From: SLRI01 sp964576715
Lineage (GTDB): Bacteria; Pseudomonadota; Alphaproteobacteria; Geminicoccales; Geminicoccaceae
Length of the DNA stretch: 44,176 nt
Assembly: GCA_964576715.1 (NCBI GenBank)
Contig: CAZNWE010000031.1
Location: 1-44,176 of the forward strand
Direction: 5' to 3'
The position numbers and the translations under genes are program-made. Under the pieces are notes generated by a model, which searched no databases, had not been told where the DNA came from, and saw nothing but the letters and a program-made list of their open reading frames with translations. Positions within the stretch are counted from its first letter, which is position 1. Every line of letters starts with the position of its first letter. Shown here piece by piece: positions 33,720-42,146 of this stretch.

Positions 33720-34634
33720 TCAGCGGGCCAGCGAGTAGATGTCGTTCGGCGTCACCACGAGGTCGAAGAGCATCTTGCCGGCGACCAGCAGCACGAGCGC
33801 GGCGAGCAGGATGCGCAGCTGCTCGCCCCTGAGGATCGCGCCCACGCGGCTGCCGAACTGGGCGCCGACGACACCGCCGGCGATCAACAGGAGGGCCAAG
33901 ACGATGTCGACGGTCTGGTTGGTGTAGGCGTGGAGGAAGGTGGTCAGCGCGGTGACGAAGGCGATCTGGAAGAGCGAGGTGCCGATGACGACGTTGGTCG
34001 GCATGCCGATCAGGTAGATCATCGCCGGGACCATGATGAAGCCGCCGCCGACCCCCATGATGGCGGCGAGCACGCCAACCCCGGCGCCGACCAGGAAGGG
34101 CATGATTGTGCTGATGTAGAGGCGTGACTGGATGAAGCGCATCTTCAACGGCAGCGCGTGCAGCCAGGTGTGCTGGTGCAGCTTGCGGCGGCGGGCTTGC
34201 GGCGTGCGGCTGCGGCTGCGGAGCATCGCCCGAGCACTCTCGGTGAACATCAAGGCGCCGATGATGCCGAGGAACACCACATAGGCGAGCGAGATCGTGA
34301 GATCGATCTGGCCGAGCTGGCGCAGCCAGCGGAACAACAGGATGCCCAAGGCCGAGCCGACGAAGCCGCCGGCGATCAGCACCCAGCCCATGCGGAAATC
34401 GACCGTGCGGCGGCGGGTGTGCGCGATCGCGCCCGAGGTCGAGGAGGCGAGGATCTGCGAGGCCTCCGAGCCCACCGCGACCGCCGGCGGAATGCCGATG
34501 AAGATCAACAGTGGCGTCATCAGGAAGCCGCCGCCGACGCCGAAGATGCCCGAGAGAAAGCCCACCATCCCGCCGAGGCCGAGGAGCAGGAGAAGGTTCA
34601 CCGACATCTCGGCGACGGGCAGGTAAATATCCAT
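33720..34634 (-). CDS. TauE/SafE-family sulfite/sulfonate exporter-like permease
   Basis: A 304-residue membrane protein with the two-fold repeat of the TauE/SafE family. The N-terminal GFLSGIFGVGGGFLMTPLLI and the C-terminal-half VLAAIMGVGGGFIMVPAMIY are inverted-repeat counterparts. About eight helices are expected, with a basic loop (SRSRTPQARRRK) between the halves. The ATG at 34634 gives MDIYLPVAEMS; the upstream extension is low-complexity. Members move sulfite, sulfoacetate or other small organic anions. It is co-directional with the VTT gene; the substrate is unknown. Confidence 0.9.
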   Translation of the reverse strand: MDIYLPVAEMSVNLLLLLGLGGMVGFLSGIFGVGGGFLMTPLLIFIGIPPAVAVGSEASQILASSTSGAIAHTRRRTVDFRMGWVLIAGGFVGSALGILLFRWLRQLGQIDLTISLAYVVFLGIIGALMFTESARAMLRSRSRTPQARRRKLHQHTWLHALPLKMRFIQSRLYISTIMPFLVGAGVGVLAAIMGVGGGFIMVPAMIYLIGMPTNVVIGTSLFQIAFVTALTTFLHAYTNQTVDIVLALLLIAGGVVGAQFGSRVGAILRGEQLRILLAALVLLVAGKMLFDLVVTPNDIYSLAR

Positions 34635-34778
34635 CGGGCGCCAGGAATCCGAGCCGTGTCCTCGGTTGAGAGCGGCTTGCCCAGGCGCTGTCAAGGGGCG
34701 AGCCCGTGGGTGGCGCAATTGTCATCGAAAGTGGCCGCGTCGCCCCGCCCGCGCACCCGGCGGCACGTTGGAGCCGAC

Positions 34779-35156
34779 TCAGAGCAGGGTGCGAATCGCG
34801 GCGGCACCGCTGGCCAGGGCGATCAGGCCGGCAGCCCACCAGGGCAGCTGGGCGACGCCGGCGAGGGCGGCCACCGCCAGCAGCAGAAAGGCCACGGCCA
34901 AGAGGGCGAGGCCGACCCAGCCGCCGGTGGCCACCGCGAGAAAGGCCAGGACGAGGCCGAGTGCCGGCAGCCAGGGGCCGAGGCCCGGCGGCCAGGCGAG
35001 GCTCGAGGCATGGGCGAGGAGCAGCGCCGTCCAGCCGAGCAGGGCCGCCTGCGACCACTCGCCCGGCAGGTGGCGCAGCCAGGCTGCTGCGCCGAGCGCC
35101 ACCGCCGGCACGACGAGCACCGCCCAGGGGACAGGCCAAGGGGCCAGGTTGAGCAT
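34779..35156 (-). CDS. Small multi-helix membrane protein of unknown function
   Basis: A 125-residue, highly hydrophobic protein with four or five predicted membrane helices, rich in Ala, Leu, Trp and Pro. I recognise no family. A distant relation to small DUF3429-type membrane proteins is conceivable but not supported by a motif I can name. It starts at ATG 35156 with GAGGAAG about 5 bases upstream. It is divergent from the hydrolase gene at 35254, with a 97-base shared upstream gap. It is probably a real gene because the reading frame fits helix-length hydrophobic blocks separated by short polar turns. Confidence 0.6.
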   Translation of the reverse strand: MLNLAPWPVPWAVLVVPAVALGAAAWLRHLPGEWSQAALLGWTALLLAHASSLAWPPGLGPWLPALGLVLAFLAVATGGWVGLALLAVAFLLLAVAALAGVAQLPWWAAGLIALASGAAAIRTLL

Positions 35157-35253
35157 CGCTTCCTCTTCTCGCTGGATCGGTGATAGCCCCTGGCCGACGA
35201 ATCGCTAAGCTCGCGGCTTTCGAGGCCGGTCGCTCGGCAAGGGGGGCAGTAAG

Positions 35254-36366
35254 GTGAACATCTACTTCGCGACCAATCGCAACATCGTCAAGGAAACGGC
35301 GAAATCGGTGACCTTCGGGCCGCGCTTTCATGCCGATGGGCCGCAGTTCTTCCGGGTCGGGGTCGCCGCGGTCGAGCAGGTGAAGGGCGAGCCGACCGAC
35401 GACGCGGCCTGGCAGGTCGAAGCGGCCTGCCTCTACAGCGAGAAGGGCAAGAAGAAGCAGGCGGTCCGCGGCTCGCAGGAGCTGTTCGACGACCTGCGCC
35501 GCAAGCTCAAGGACGAGAACCAGGACGTTCTCGTCCTGCTGCACGGCTACGCCAGCGACTTCGAGGATTCGGTGGCCCGGGCGGCCGCACTGCAGCACCT
35601 CTACAGCCACGGGGCGAGCCCGGAGGCGCCGGACCCGCTGGTCTTCGTCTTCTCCTGGCCGTCGAACGGCAAGGTGTTCCCGGCGGTTTCCTATTTCAGC
35701 GATCGCGACGACGCCGAGGCCTCGGGCCTGGCCATGGCGCGGGCCCTGGTGGCGCTGATCGACTTCATGACCGGCCTCGCGGTGCAAGACCAGCCGACGC
35801 TTCGCGCGGCCAGGCTCGCCGGGCAGGTGCCGCCGCCGGAGGAACTCGCCCGCTGCGGCCAGCAGCTGCATCTGTTGGCGCACAGCATGGGCAACTGGGC
35901 GTTGCGTCACGCCGTGCTTTCGCTGGCCCGGCTGCTCGGCCGGCGACCGCTGCCGCGGCTGTTCAAGAACGCCTTCCTGATGGCCGCCGACGAGGATGCC
36001 GACTGTCTCGCGAGCGAGGCCAAGCTCGGCCTGTTGCCGCAGCTGGCGCAGGCCGTGCACGTCTACCACAGCGCCGAGGACAAGGCGCTGCAGATCAGCG
36101 ACACGACCAAGTTCAACCCCGACCGGCTCGGCGCCGACGGCCCGGCCGACTTCGACCAGCTGCCGGCCCGCGTCTTCACCGTCGACTGCAGCAAGGTCGA
36201 CCGGACCAGACCCGAGCACGGCTCGCACCAGTACTACCGGATCCGCCGCGAGGTCATCGACGACGTCAAGGAGATCATCGCCGGCACCCCGCTCGACCGC
36301 CTACCCGGGCGGGAGATCGTTCGCCCGGGCCGCAGCTGGCGGCTGGAACCGCGGCCCGAGGGCTGA
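35254..36366 (+). CDS. DUF900-type alpha/beta hydrolase
   Basis: A 370-residue cytosolic alpha/beta hydrolase. The opening MNIYFATNRN is typical of DUF900 proteins. The oxyanion stretch is VLVLLHGYASDFEDS and the nucleophile elbow is LLAHSMGNWALRHAV (serine of G/A-H-S-M-G). YHSAEDKAL and HGSHQYYR supply the acid/histidine part of the triad. The start is GTG at 35254, preceded by GGGGGG 7-8 bases upstream. The substrate is unknown. It is transcribed divergently from the small membrane protein. Confidence 0.85.
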   Translation: MNIYFATNRNIVKETAKSVTFGPRFHADGPQFFRVGVAAVEQVKGEPTDDAAWQVEAACLYSEKGKKKQAVRGSQELFDDLRRKLKDENQDVLVLLHGYASDFEDSVARAAALQHLYSHGASPEAPDPLVFVFSWPSNGKVFPAVSYFSDRDDAEASGLAMARALVALIDFMTGLAVQDQPTLRAARLAGQVPPPEELARCGQQLHLLAHSMGNWALRHAVLSLARLLGRRPLPRLFKNAFLMAADEDADCLASEAKLGLLPQLAQAVHVYHSAEDKALQISDTTKFNPDRLGADGPADFDQLPARVFTVDCSKVDRTRPEHGSHQYYRIRREVIDDVKEIIAGTPLDRLPGREIVRPGRSWRLEPRPEG

Positions 36367-36416
36367 GCGGCCGGCCCGGCTCTGAACGCGGCCGGCCGTC
36401 GCCTGCGTACCGCGCG

Positions 36417-37025
36417 TCAAGGGTACCCGGTGCCGTTGACGGCTGGTTGGCGCGGGGCGGCGTCGCGCGTCGCCGGCAAGTCGTGGACGTGCACGTCGTG
36501 GGCCGAATGCCGACGCAGGATCGCCAGGGCACGGTCCTCGTGCGCCTGGTCGCGCAGATGCACCCAGAGCAACAGGCCGCCACGGTCGAGTTGTTCCTGC
36601 AGGTGCCGCGCATGGTGCCCGCCGAGCAGCCGGGCGAGCGTCGCCCCGACCAGCCCGCCGGTCCCGCCGGCAACGCCGGCGGCCGTGATCGCCGCCGCCA
36701 GCGTCGCACCCGCGGCGACAGCAGCGCCCGCCGCCGCCACCGCACCGACATACAAGAGCCCGCCCAGGAGCGCCCCCTCGCCGTAGCCGATCGATTCCCT
36801 GGCGACGTAGAAGGCGCGCGGCACCGCCGCGTCATCCTCGAGCTCGGCCACCTTGGTGAAGCGATGACCGAGCTTGGCCTCCACCGTCTCGACCCCGGCG
36901 AGCAGGCTGACCTCCGCCCGGTCGAAGCCGGTGCTGCCGAGATCGTCGATCGCCGCTTCCAGCCTTGTCTCGTCGTCGAAGACCGCCACCGCCTCGCGGA
37001 TGGTCGCCCCGGTCTCGTCAGCCAT
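36417..37025 (-). CDS. Glycine-zipper, stress-protein-like membrane-associated protein
   Basis: A 202-residue protein. The N-terminal 60 residues (AVAVFDDETRLEAAIDDLGS, FDRAEVSLLA) resemble the general-stress-protein-17M-like domain. The middle (about 85-135) is a Gly/Ala-rich hairpin of two hydrophobic segments (glycine-zipper type). The C-terminal part, GGLLLWVHLRDQAHEDRALA, resembles a second soluble stress-like half. The function is unknown. The ATG at 37025 has GGGAG 6-7 bases before it. A FNR/FixK-type site lies upstream, suggesting induction at low oxygen, which would suit a stress protein. Confidence 0.7.
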   Translation of the reverse strand: MADETGATIREAVAVFDDETRLEAAIDDLGSTGFDRAEVSLLAGVETVEAKLGHRFTKVAELEDDAAVPRAFYVARESIGYGEGALLGGLLYVGAVAAAGAAVAAGATLAAAITAAGVAGGTGGLVGATLARLLGGHHARHLQEQLDRGGLLLWVHLRDQAHEDRALAILRRHSAHDVHVHDLPATRDAAPRQPAVNGTGYP

Positions 37026-37054
37026 CGAGCCGCTCCCTTGCCCGGATGATCGCC

Positions 37055-37096
37055 TCGATAGGCGGCTGCGGCGGCGCTGTCATTGATCCAGGTCAC
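37055..37096 (-). promoter_or_regulatory. FNR/FixK-type box and -10 of the stress-like gene
   Basis: TTGATCCAGGTCAC at 37083-37096 matches the FNR/FixK half-sites TTGAT-N4-GTCAA in all but the last base. On the minus strand a -10 candidate, TATCGA, is at 37055-37060. This places the box centre (37089.5) at -41.5 from a start near 37048, the class II activator position. The leader to the ATG would be about 23 bases. Confidence 0.5.
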
Positions 37097-37217
37097 CCTT
37101 CGGCCGGCGGCGGCACGGCGCAACGTGCGGGCAAGGGTGCCGGGGATGGTCAACGGGGCGTCACGAGTGCGGCGAAGGTCGGGTCTGGTCCATCCAGGTG
37201 ACGGACCGGTGATTGCG

Positions 37218-38057
37218 CTAGTCGACGAGCTTGGTTGCCACAGAATATTTGGTCAGCTCGCCCTCGACCAGGAAATAGGCGTCCTCGGGCGGGGTTTCGA
37301 GCGCGTGGACATGAACTGCCGGGTCGACACCCATGGTCTGGGTGTAGCGGAGGATCTCGGCCTGAAGGCTCTGGATCTCACTGACGGCGCGCGGCGTGGC
37401 AATGAAGACGCCGTCATCGTAGTAGGTCTGATGCAGGCCGACCCAGGCGGTGCGCGAGACGACGCGGTCGACACCGGCGAAGAGAATGAGCGGGCAGGCC
37501 GAGACGCAGGCGGCGCCAGGCGCCATCAGGGTGTCGAAGCCGTGCTCGCGAAGAATGCTGCCGATCCGCAACGCTTCTTGGACGCGGCCCCCCGGCGAGT
37601 GCAGGGCGATCATGTCCGGCGGCGGGCTGGTCTCGTCGAGAACCCGCTCGAAGCGCGCGGCATCGCCATGCTCGATCCGGCCGCTGAGCAGGATGACCCG
37701 GCCATGGCTCGCCGTTTCGCTGAGGTCGAAAGCCAGCCTGTCGGTACCGTCCGGCAGCCGGATCGGGGTGGCGTCCGGACGCCGCTCGCCCGGTGCTGTC
37801 GGTACCGCGCGGGGCCGATAGGGCCGCCGCTGATCGCCGGGTGCTATCGGTTGCGTGACCTGGGGCTGGATCGCGTCATGCACAACAAAACGTCGGCCGG
37901 TCACATCCGCGAAGACCAACAGGCAGGCCAGGCCCGCCTGCACGAGCAGCAGCACTCGCAGCATCGGCTTGACCAGGTTCGCCGCCGAGCGGGTCGTGCC
38001 GGTCCCGGCTGGCCGGTCGTCGGCGGGCGCCGCATCGGTCGCCACAAGCGGGTTCAT
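37218..38057 (-). CDS. Membrane-anchored ClpP/crotonase-fold protein (COG3904-like)
   Basis: A 279-residue protein. One membrane segment (about residues 33-52, VLLLVQAGLACLLVFADVTG) anchors it, then a Pro/Arg-rich linker leads to a ClpP-like domain from about 105. ClpP-fold landmarks are ALHSPGGRVQEALRIG and APGAACVSACPLILFAGVDR, whose serine in CVSAC is at the place of the catalytic serine, flanked by cysteines. WVGLHQTYYDDG follows, with a histidine. Such periplasmic-facing proteins are widespread but poorly studied; protease activity is uncertain. The gene ends a two-gene set with the coiled-coil membrane protein, 6 bases apart. Confidence 0.8.
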   Translation of the reverse strand: MNPLVATDAAPADDRPAGTGTTRSAANLVKPMLRVLLLVQAGLACLLVFADVTGRRFVVHDAIQPQVTQPIAPGDQRRPYRPRAVPTAPGERRPDATPIRLPDGTDRLAFDLSETASHGRVILLSGRIEHGDAARFERVLDETSPPPDMIALHSPGGRVQEALRIGSILREHGFDTLMAPGAACVSACPLILFAGVDRVVSRTAWVGLHQTYYDDGVFIATPRAVSEIQSLQAEILRYTQTMGVDPAVHVHALETPPEDAYFLVEGELTKYSVATKLVD

Positions 38058-38063
38058 CCGCCC

Positions 38064-39398
38064 CTACTCCACGGGTCTCGGCCCGGCCCGGGCGGCGCCG
38101 GATCGATCGACCGTCCAGTCGGCGTTGTCGGGCGCGGCACGCCGCCGCGCTGCGGCCGCATTGGCATCGCCCAGATTGCGCTCCAGGCGCCGCATCGCCT
38201 GCATGGCCACCTCGAGGTCGGCCAGCGTCATCGTCTGCTCGACGCCGAGCGCGCTCTGACCGCCGCGGATCGCCGCGTGGGTCACTGCCAGGATCAGGAC
38301 CAGCACACCCGGCAACAGGTCGATCGCGATGGCGCCGGCCCAGGAAGGGGCGAAGTCCGAGGCGTAGCGGATGACCGCGTCCGCGGTGGTGATCGGGGTG
38401 TAGGTGGTCTCGGCAGGGCCCGGCCGATCGATCACCGCCTGTGCCGCGTCGGCCAGGCTCCGCGCGCGTTGGTCCAAGACCTGAAGCACCGAGGTTATCG
38501 TCGCCGACTGCGCGAGGCGGACCCCGGCATTGCGACCATCGAGTTCGGGCAGCACGACCGCGGCCCGGAGATCGGCGGCGGCGCGCTGTACGAGCGGGGC
38601 GACCGAGAGCTGGCGCAAGGTCGCGATGACGGCAGCCAGCCGTACCGATTGCTCGGCGAAGGCGACGGAGCGCTGACCGACCGGGCCCTGTCCGGCGCTC
38701 AGTTCGCGCATGCGGTTGAGGATGTCGTTGCCGCGATCGAAGGCAGCCGCGATCGGCTCACTCTGGGCAGCGATCTGCGCTTCCAGCGCCTTCAACTCGT
38801 CCGCCTTCTGCCGCAGCACCCGGTAGACGGCACCCCGGCCGCTGACTCCGGAAAGGGAACCGTCGGCCTCCTGGGTCGACAGGTCCTCGAAGCTCGATTG
38901 GGCGCGCGCCACGTCGCGCCGCAGCGCCTGGGCACTCATGGCGTTCTCGTGGGCGCGCTCGAGAGCCCCCTGGTAGCCCTGCACCGTCAGCGCCAGATGC
39001 TGCTCGACGGCCGCAGAGCCTGCCAGGGCGGCCGCGTTGAGCCAACTGGACATCGCCACGATCGCCGCCGAGCCGATCAAGGTGGCGATGAACAGACCCA
39101 GCCGGCCGGCCGTCTTCTCCATCGCCGGCAGCAAGCGCATCACGTAGGACCAGAAGACGAAAATGCCGACGGATACCGCGACCGAGTAGGCGACCGCGGC
39201 GAAGAACGACATCGCCCGGCTGTCGGCAAGGAGATCACTGACGCCGATATAGGTGTAGATTCCAGAGGCGATGGCCAGGACGCCGAGCGCCAACGGGGTG
39301 AACGTCTCGAGCCACGCCAGATGGCCGCGCAGCTCGCGGGCACTTCGCTGATGACGGGCGGCCTCGGCGGAGAGCGGGCTGGTGTCGGCTTCGATCAT
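38064..39398 (-). CDS. Coiled-coil membrane protein of unknown function
   Basis: A 444-residue protein. Three hydrophobic segments lie in the N-terminal quarter (about 33-50, 65-85, 100-120). A long, largely helical region follows (about 130-335: ALRRDVARAQSSFEDLSTQE, LRQKADELKALEAQIAAQSE). One more membrane segment is near 350-372 (AGAIAIDLLPGVLVLILAVT), then a polar tail. The layout recalls DUF4407-type proteins, but I cannot name a family with confidence. The gene precedes the ClpP-fold gene by 6 bases, so the two products may work together at the membrane. The ATG at 39398 is the start nearest the first hydrophobic block. Confidence 0.7.
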   Translation of the reverse strand: MIEADTSPLSAEAARHQRSARELRGHLAWLETFTPLALGVLAIASGIYTYIGVSDLLADSRAMSFFAAVAYSVAVSVGIFVFWSYVMRLLPAMEKTAGRLGLFIATLIGSAAIVAMSSWLNAAALAGSAAVEQHLALTVQGYQGALERAHENAMSAQALRRDVARAQSSFEDLSTQEADGSLSGVSGRGAVYRVLRQKADELKALEAQIAAQSEPIAAAFDRGNDILNRMRELSAGQGPVGQRSVAFAEQSVRLAAVIATLRQLSVAPLVQRAAADLRAAVVLPELDGRNAGVRLAQSATITSVLQVLDQRARSLADAAQAVIDRPGPAETTYTPITTADAVIRYASDFAPSWAGAIAIDLLPGVLVLILAVTHAAIRGGQSALGVEQTMTLADLEVAMQAMRRLERNLGDANAAAARRRAAPDNADWTVDRSGAARAGPRPVE

Positions 39399-40527
39399 CC
39401 TTCACCCCTTGCGCGTGACGATGGACCGTGAACGAGAGGCTCCAAGCGGTTCGTCCGCCAGAGCGGCTGCCGGGATCGCCCGCAGCGCGGGGCCCTCTCC
39501 CCCGACCAGGCCGGCCGCCCCCGACCAATCCCGGCCCCGCGACCAAGCTGGGCCGCGCGCGAGAGCCGAGTCCCGCGATAGAGCCGGCAACGACCGGACT
39601 CGACCCTGCACCACCCGCTAGCCCTCCACGCACACGCAGCACCTTAGCACCGCAGCGCTGGACAGGGGAATCCACCCCATTCCCGATGGCCCCGTTGCGT
39701 CGCGTTGGTCGCCGAGCGCTGCGCAAACGCGGCGTGCCGGCGGGCACCAGAGGCAGCCGACGGTGATCGATTGCCATTATCGCTTGCCTGTCCGCGGGCT
39801 TGCCGGGTCCTCTGCCGGCGGCGTCAGTGAGCCTGGACAAGATTCGTCGCTTCCGTCAACGCGCTCGGCAGGCGGCTGAAGCGTTGGTGCAGCCGCGTCC
39901 GGGCAATGTCGAAGGGGTTGGTGGCGATGCGCTTCGGATGGCGGCATCAGCAGCCAAAAGGCCGGTCGTCGAGCGCCGAGCGCGCGTGCCGACGGAACGG
40001 CGAGTCCGCGACCGGACGGCCGCGCAGTGGCCGTGGTCCTGCCACGGTTTCGGGATTGCCGCAGCCGTCTCCTCGCTCGCCACGGGTGGAACGGCTCTGG
40101 CGTGCCGGCAGCACCACCATCCCGCCGTCTCGGCCGGAACGCTTCGGCGCGAGCCGCCACTCGACTGCGTTGGAGCGCGAGGCGCCATTCGACTGCGTTC
40201 GAGCGCGTGCCGGTTGCGCGCCAGTCGGCGCCGGCCTTGCTCGGCCGTCGCGCGTCGACGGGTCGGGTCGCCATCCGTCCGGCCGCGAGCGCCTGCTGCC
40301 GGATGCGCGGCGCCAAGTGCGCGAACCTCGAGCGCCGCTGCTCGGCGCCGATCCGCGCCGTCGACCGTGGCCGGCGACCAACGGCAGCCGCCACCGCGAA
40401 ACCATCGCCCAGGTGACGGCGAACGGCAAGGCGGACGATGGCGGCGACCGCAGCCATCAGCGTCGAGTGCCAGGCGTCACCGCCGCCCGCATGGCCATAC
40501 ACTGCCGCCGCAGTCGGTCGGGATCGC
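39399..40527. other. 1.1 kb with no supportable gene
   Basis: Several open frames exist on both strands, but all translate into Arg/Pro/Ala/Ser-rich text with no recognisable motif and no convincing ribosome site. They contradict one another, as expected of GC-rich non-coding DNA. Contents that can be named are two tandem 28-base repeats (40155-40210) and an AT-containing segment near 39765-39785 (GATCGATTGCCATTATCGC) that could be a promoter for the minus-strand pair below. A decayed gene cannot be ruled out. Confidence 0.6.
40155..40210. repeat. Two tandem 28-base repeats
   Basis: 40155-40182 and 40183-40210 share CGCCAYTCGACTGCGTTSG followed by AGCGCG, with a few differences near the ends. 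Only two units are present, without spacers. Confidence 0.75.
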
Positions 40528-41619
40528 TCAGCTGACCAGACGGACCCGCTTGTCTCCCTGGAACTCCATCACCGGGCAGGCGATGACCACGCGGATGTCG
40601 TCGTAGTCACGGTCGGTCCAGCCGCGGCCGGGCGGCCGGTCCTCCCAGCCGTAATACATGAACTTGCCGGGGGTGCAGGCACCGGTCGCTCGTTCCGGCA
40701 CACGGTTCTTGCCTTCCGGGATCACGCCGCCCTCGCCGGCGGGACGGCAGGCGTCGAGGTTGTCGCAAAGCACGGTCTCGACGATCTCCCAGCCCAGGTC
40801 GTATTGCTCGACCCCGTCCGCGAGCACCGTGTCGGTGAAGTACTCGTAGCGCTCGCGGAGTGGATCGTCCCAGAGGTGCGGCTGGGTCCGTGCCATGCGG
40901 ACGTTCTCGAGGCGGTAGCTCAAGACCTCGCCGGCAGCACAACGCGGCATGGTGAAGCTATAGGTGGTGCCGCCATTGTCAGCGATCACGGTCATCTGCG
41001 AGCGGCCGTCGGGAGAAGCGGTGACGTCGATCGCATCGCCGCCCGGTCCGCCCGCCGCCGGCGGCGCGTAGCAATAGGCCGACAGCCGGTTGTAGTCGCC
41101 GGCCTCGGGATCGAGAAGGGCGAGCAGCGGCTCCTCGTAGACCAGGTTCGGCAGCACGATCTCGGCAACGGCGCGCACCGTCACGTCGACGTTGTCCGGC
41201 ACCCCCGGCATGATGCGCATGAAGGTGAGATCGACCGCCGCATCGGCTTCGGCGGCGAAGCGGCTCGCCGATTGCCAGTTGCCGTTCACGGTCAGGCCGT
41301 CGAGCCATGCGGCGTTCGGGAACTCGGCCTCGATCGCCCGCCGCGCCCGTTCGACCCAGCGGCCAGTGTTGCCGTCGGGGCCGGCACCGGCGCCGCCGAG
41401 GGCGGCGGCGTCGACCTGGGACTGGAGGAACTGCCGGGCACTCGACACCCGCTGGTAATCGACCGCAAGGCCGACCGCACCGAGCATCGGCACCAGCAGC
41501 AGCGAGAAAACGAGGGCGATGGCACCGCTCTCGTCCGCCGCGATCGACCGCCGCGGGGCCGCGGTCGGCAAGGTGGTCGAGGGCGATCCGGTTGACGGCA
41601 TCGAGGTCATCGAGGTCAC
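40528..41619 (-). CDS. TadG-like pilus-assembly/secreted protein
   Basis: A 363-residue protein. A basic, Ser/Thr-rich leader of about 30 residues precedes the pseudopilin-type hydrophobic helix (GAIALVFSLLLVPMLGAVGL, about 32-51) and the TadG-type AVDYQRVSSARQFLQSQVDA. The bulk (about 75-363) is a predicted extracytoplasmic domain with several cysteines (CYAPP, PRCAAGE, LCDNLDACR, CTPGK, IACPV) that could form disulfides. It overlaps the TadE-like gene upstream by 4 bases. No von Willebrand-type MIDAS motif, usual in full TadG, is obvious. It is the last gene of a three-gene pseudopilin set. Confidence 0.8.
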   Translation of the reverse strand: MTSMTSMPSTGSPSTTLPTAAPRRSIAADESGAIALVFSLLLVPMLGAVGLAVDYQRVSSARQFLQSQVDAAALGGAGAGPDGNTGRWVERARRAIEAEFPNAAWLDGLTVNGNWQSASRFAAEADAAVDLTFMRIMPGVPDNVDVTVRAVAEIVLPNLVYEEPLLALLDPEAGDYNRLSAYCYAPPAAGGPGGDAIDVTASPDGRSQMTVIADNGGTTYSFTMPRCAAGEVLSYRLENVRMARTQPHLWDDPLRERYEYFTDTVLADGVEQYDLGWEIVETVLCDNLDACRPAGEGGVIPEGKNRVPERATGACTPGKFMYYGWEDRPPGRGWTDRDYDDIRVVIACPVMEFQGDKRVRLVS

Positions 41620-42146
41620 TCCCAGAGGACGCGGTCATTGACCCGCGGAAAGACGAAATGGGTTTGGCTGAACTGGCGGGTGCCGGGCAGGGTGAACGCC
41701 ATCGGCGAGGTGTAGTCGAGCCAGGCCTCGGCCATCACCACGCCCTCGTCGACGTCGACGAGATTGGCGGGCAGCACGATCGGGCTGCCGACCGGATGCG
41801 CGGTGATGCCGTTGCCGACGCTCCAGGCGATCCGTGCGGTGCCGTCCGGATCGACCACGATCGCCGACAGGCGCTGCACCAGCCCGTCGGCGGCGAACGG
41901 CTCGAGCACCGCCGCCGTGGCCTCGAAGATGCCGTTGACCGTGGCGGCATTGATGGTGCTGCTGTGCGAGGCGAGGTCGGCCGCGATGGACGCCGACAGG
42001 CTCAGCTTGCGCTGGGCGATCAGCGCCAACGACGCCTCGGCGGTGGCGACGTAGGCGGTGACCAGGAGCGGTGCCAGGAGGGCGAACTCGACCGCGGCCA
42101 GACCCCGCTGATCGCCGCCCAGGAGGTGTCGCAGGCGGCGTCGCAT
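41616..42146 (-). CDS. TadE-like pseudopilin, second
   Basis: A 176-residue protein. A basic N terminus (MRRRLRHLLGGDQRG) precedes the TadE helix LAAVEFALLAPLLVTAYVAT, with the glutamate (E20) typical of pseudopilin helices. The remainder is an extracytoplasmic domain ending FPRVNDRVLWE. The ATG at 42146 shares its A with the stop of the first TadE-like gene, so the two are coupled; a longer reading upstream would overlap that gene entirely. Flp/Tad minor pilins of this type are membrane-anchored and help pilus assembly. Confidence 0.85.
   Translation of the reverse strand: MRRRLRHLLGGDQRGLAAVEFALLAPLLVTAYVATAEASLALIAQRKLSLSASIAADLASHSSTINAATVNGIFEATAAVLEPFAADGLVQRLSAIVVDPDGTARIAWSVGNGITAHPVGSPIVLPANLVDVDEGVVMAEAWLDYTSPMAFTLPGTRQFSQTHFVFPRVNDRVLWE

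Noticed and set aside
33451..36228. A 925-residue open frame on the minus strand
   Set aside because: It overlaps, out of frame or antisense, the VTT, TauE/SafE, small membrane and DUF900 genes, all better supported.
37083..39431. A 782-residue open frame on the plus strand
   Set aside because: It is antisense to two genes with clear domains (ClpP-fold and coiled-coil membrane protein). Its translation is Arg/Gly-rich with no motif, typical of GC-rich DNA.
40155..40210. CRISPR array
   Set aside because: Only two adjacent 28-base units, imperfect, without spacers or cas genes.
39777..40606. Several 130-270 residue frames as real genes
   Set aside because: Mutually overlapping frames on both strands, no family motif, no good ribosome site; composition explains them.
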